Shown in pieces: positions 62,727-64,000 of a stretch of DNA of 64,000 nt. The notes below the pieces were generated by a model, which saw only the letters and a program-made list of their open reading frames with translations, was not told the origin of the DNA and did not search any database. A program made the translations under genes and the position numbers. The first letter of the stretch is position 1. Every line of letters begins with the position of its first letter. Location: the NCBI GenBank assembly GCA_900551295.1, contig URVJ01000003.1, positions 62,001 through 126,000 of the forward strand, read 5' to 3'. The stretch comes from an uncultured Eubacteriales bacterium (GTDB lineage: Bacteria > Bacillota > Clostridia > Oscillospirales > CAG-382).

Positions 62727-62857
62727 GATATTTATATAAATTTATTTGCATTTTTTGAAAGTTCAACTTTTTACACAAGAAAGCAGTGACTCAGACGCGG
62801 TGAATTGTGAGTTATGCGGAATAAAAATGATTGATTTTTACAAGTTACTTTATGTTT

Positions 62858-63021
62858 GGCTGAGTGTTGCTTGGTTTGGTCGGAAACGGGAAATTCACTT
62901 CCACTTGCAGCCATATACTGACGCTTTTCTACGGAGAAAAGTCCTCCTGCGAGGAAAAAGTTCCCTGCGAGGATAAACCGTTTGCCGCTCAAACGCCGCA
63001 GCGAAAGCGCGGCTTTATTTT
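62858..63021 (+). repeat. MITE-like intergenic repeat, copy B
   Basis: Left flank 62858-62887, then the 78-base core 62884-62961 shared with copy A. Tandem hairpins CTTTTCT-ACGG-AGAAAAG (62924-62941) and TCCTC-CTGC-GAGGA (62942-62955). A further hairpin capped by GAAA (62995-63013), GCCGC/GCGGC with one bulge, precedes TTTATTTT, like a + strand terminator. The wider gap 62727-63303 holds no gene. Confidence 0.75.
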
Positions 63022-63053
63022 CCGCACGTCAAACTATCATTTATATATAGAAA

Positions 63054-63088
63054 AACTCTGTGTAAAGTTAAACCTAACGCACAGAGTT
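63054..63088 (-). terminator. Hairpin, possible terminator of the MATE gene
   Basis: AACTCTGTG (63054-63062) pairs with CACAGAGTT (63080-63088); the minus-strand side continues TTTTTCTATATA. A second hairpin, 63156-63165 with 63174-63183, lies nearer the gene. Confidence 0.5.
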
Positions 63089-63251
63089 ATATTTTATTCA
63101 GTTACCCTTTATTTCTTAATTTCCATAGCTTGCTCACGCACCTGCTCAGATTTGAGTCAGCCGCCTGCCTTTTGGTGGCTGACGGTATAAGCTGACGACA
63201 GAGAGTATCCCATAACTTTTTTCTAAATTAAGGTCTACCGTTTTCTTTGCA

Positions 63252-63324
63252 GCTTTCTTTTCAAAAAGAAAGCGCGTTCTCCCTCGCGTATTCCTCGTAC
63301 CCTTTAAAGCGCGTTCTCTCTCGC
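63252..63324. repeat. Palindrome and duplicated MATE 3' end
   Basis: A near-perfect 10-base inverted repeat (63252-63273) is followed by two 19-base direct repeats, 63269-63287 and 63306-63324 (18 of 19). The second copy encodes the last residues of the MATE gene (ARENAL); the first repeats them just past the stop. Confidence 0.7.
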
Positions 63325-64000
63325 ACTCTTTCGGGAAATTATCAGAAATGCGATAATACAGATTATTACGGAGAGGATGGAGCCGGTTGCGGTAGCAAGT
63401 CCCATCGGGAAGAGAGTATCGGCGAACATTTTTGACATTAGGTAAACAACCGGAACACGGACAAGAAACACTGCGATGACATTATGTAAAAACGAGATTT
63501 CTGCCTTGCCGCACGCGCAGAAATATCCGGAAAACGAAAAGTGAATACCTGCAAAAATGCAGTCAAAAATATACCCCTTAAAATACTGACTTCCGAGCCT
63601 TACAACATTCGCACCGTCTGCGGTCGACGCGTCGGTAAACAGCGACACTATATCCGCAGCACAGAACTGAACAACGGTACTTACTATAAGTCCGAATCCG
63701 GTCGCGATAAGTACGGCATATCTCAGAGTAAGCACTGCCCTGTCCTTTTTGCCGGCCCCTATATTCTGCGAGCAAAGTGCCGAAACGGCAGACAGCATAG
63801 ACGACGGAACAAGGAACACAAAGCTGATTATCTTCTCGACGATGCCGACAGCCGCCGCGTCATCAAGTCCGCGCTTGTTCGCTATTACCGTTATTATAAG
63901 AAATGCTATCTGAATAAGTCCGTCCTGCATCGCAATCGGAACTCCCGTCCTTAAAAGCGCGCCCATTACACCTTTTTGCGGTTTCAGATCGCCTTTACGC
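63304..64000 (-). CDS. MATE family efflux transporter (cut by right edge)
   Basis: C-terminal 231 or so residues; the frame stays open to base 64000, so the start lies beyond the window. Visible: GVPIAMQDGLIQIAFLIITVIANKRG and GAGKKDRAVLTLRYAVLIATGF, typical of the second half of MATE pumps, with about six helices. It differs from the complete MATE at 39387. Substrate unknown. Confidence 0.9.
   Translation of the reverse strand, partial: RKGDLKPQKGVMGALLRTGVPIAMQDGLIQIAFLIITVIANKRGLDDAAAVGIVEKIISFVFLVPSSMLSAVSALCSQNIGAGKKDRAVLTLRYAVLIATGFGLIVSTVVQFCAADIVSLFTDASTADGANVVRLGSQYFKGYIFDCIFAGIHFSFSGYFCACGKAEISFLHNVIAVFLVRVPVVYLMSKMFADTLFPMGLATATGSILSVIICIIAFLIISRKSARENAL

Noticed and set aside
62653..62760. 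CIRCE or CtsR heat-shock operators before the RHH-clpB operon
   Set aside because: Neither the TTAGCACTC-N9-GAGTGCTAA repeat nor the CtsR direct heptads are present.
62931..62945. GGAGNAAAGTCC resembling the RNase P RNA core in the repeat
   Set aside because: None of the other conserved RNase P regions are present; the match is explained by the two tandem hairpins.
1..64000. CRISPR array, transposase gene, phage genes or classic defence system
   Set aside because: No regular spaced repeats, transposase, integrase, phage structural or restriction genes were seen; the accessory signals are limited to small repeats and gene remnants.

Overview
The window reads as one contiguous chromosomal segment of a Gram-positive, probably spore-forming, Clostridia-type Firmicute. 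Support: sigma-A promoters with 17-bp spacers, strong GGAGG ribosome sites with frequent TTG/GTG starts, U-tailed terminators, an S-layer (SLH) protein, lipobox lipoproteins, a PdaA-type spore-cortex deacetylase, a DUF4317 protein and a yajC/TIGR04086 pair. The exact taxon cannot be named from sequence alone.

Layout. 1-9 kb: a 1565-residue secreted SLH / GH99-like protein, a lipoprotein, a DUF4317 protein, an AraC regulator and a small XRE regulator. 9-16 kb: tsf and rpsB with a structured leader, a TIGR04086 membrane protein, yajC, the operon dnaI-like/uxuA/RNHCP, and mnmA. 16-20.5 kb: tRNA-Ser(GGA), wecB, a broken AraC/glycoside-hydrolase chimera and two polysaccharide deacetylases. 20.7-29 kb: a near-complete arginine pathway, argG then argHCJBDF. 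29.8-37.6 kb: purA, carA, a single reading frame joining full-length CarB to full-length DapF, and dapL. 37.6-44.3 kb: an AT-rich anchored OB-fold protein, a candidate structured RNA, a MATE transporter, and an operon of WG-repeat lipoprotein, PstS-like binding protein and EEP phosphatase. 44.4-50.8 kb: livJHMGF and asnS. 50.9-58.3 kb: a decayed diguanylate cyclase, a heterodimeric ABC exporter with divergent LysR regulator, and a YoaP/TfoX/EamA operon. 58.4-64 kb: nagB, an RHH-protein/clpB operon, repeats, and a MATE gene cut by the right edge.

How the genes work together: carAB makes the carbamoyl phosphate that ArgF consumes, while ArgCJBD make ornithine and ArgGH finish arginine. DapL makes LL-diaminopimelate, which the DapF domain fused to CarB would epimerise to meso-diaminopimelate for lysine and peptidoglycan. 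WecB and the deacetylases act on the envelope.

Most notable items: the CarB-DapF fusion; a candidate non-coding RNA of about 224 nt at 38745-38968; the AraC/GH chimera; a cluster of hairpins between argG and argH; a pair of MITE-like intergenic repeats (29.1 and 62.9 kb); and an orphan + strand transcription unit near 9.1 kb.
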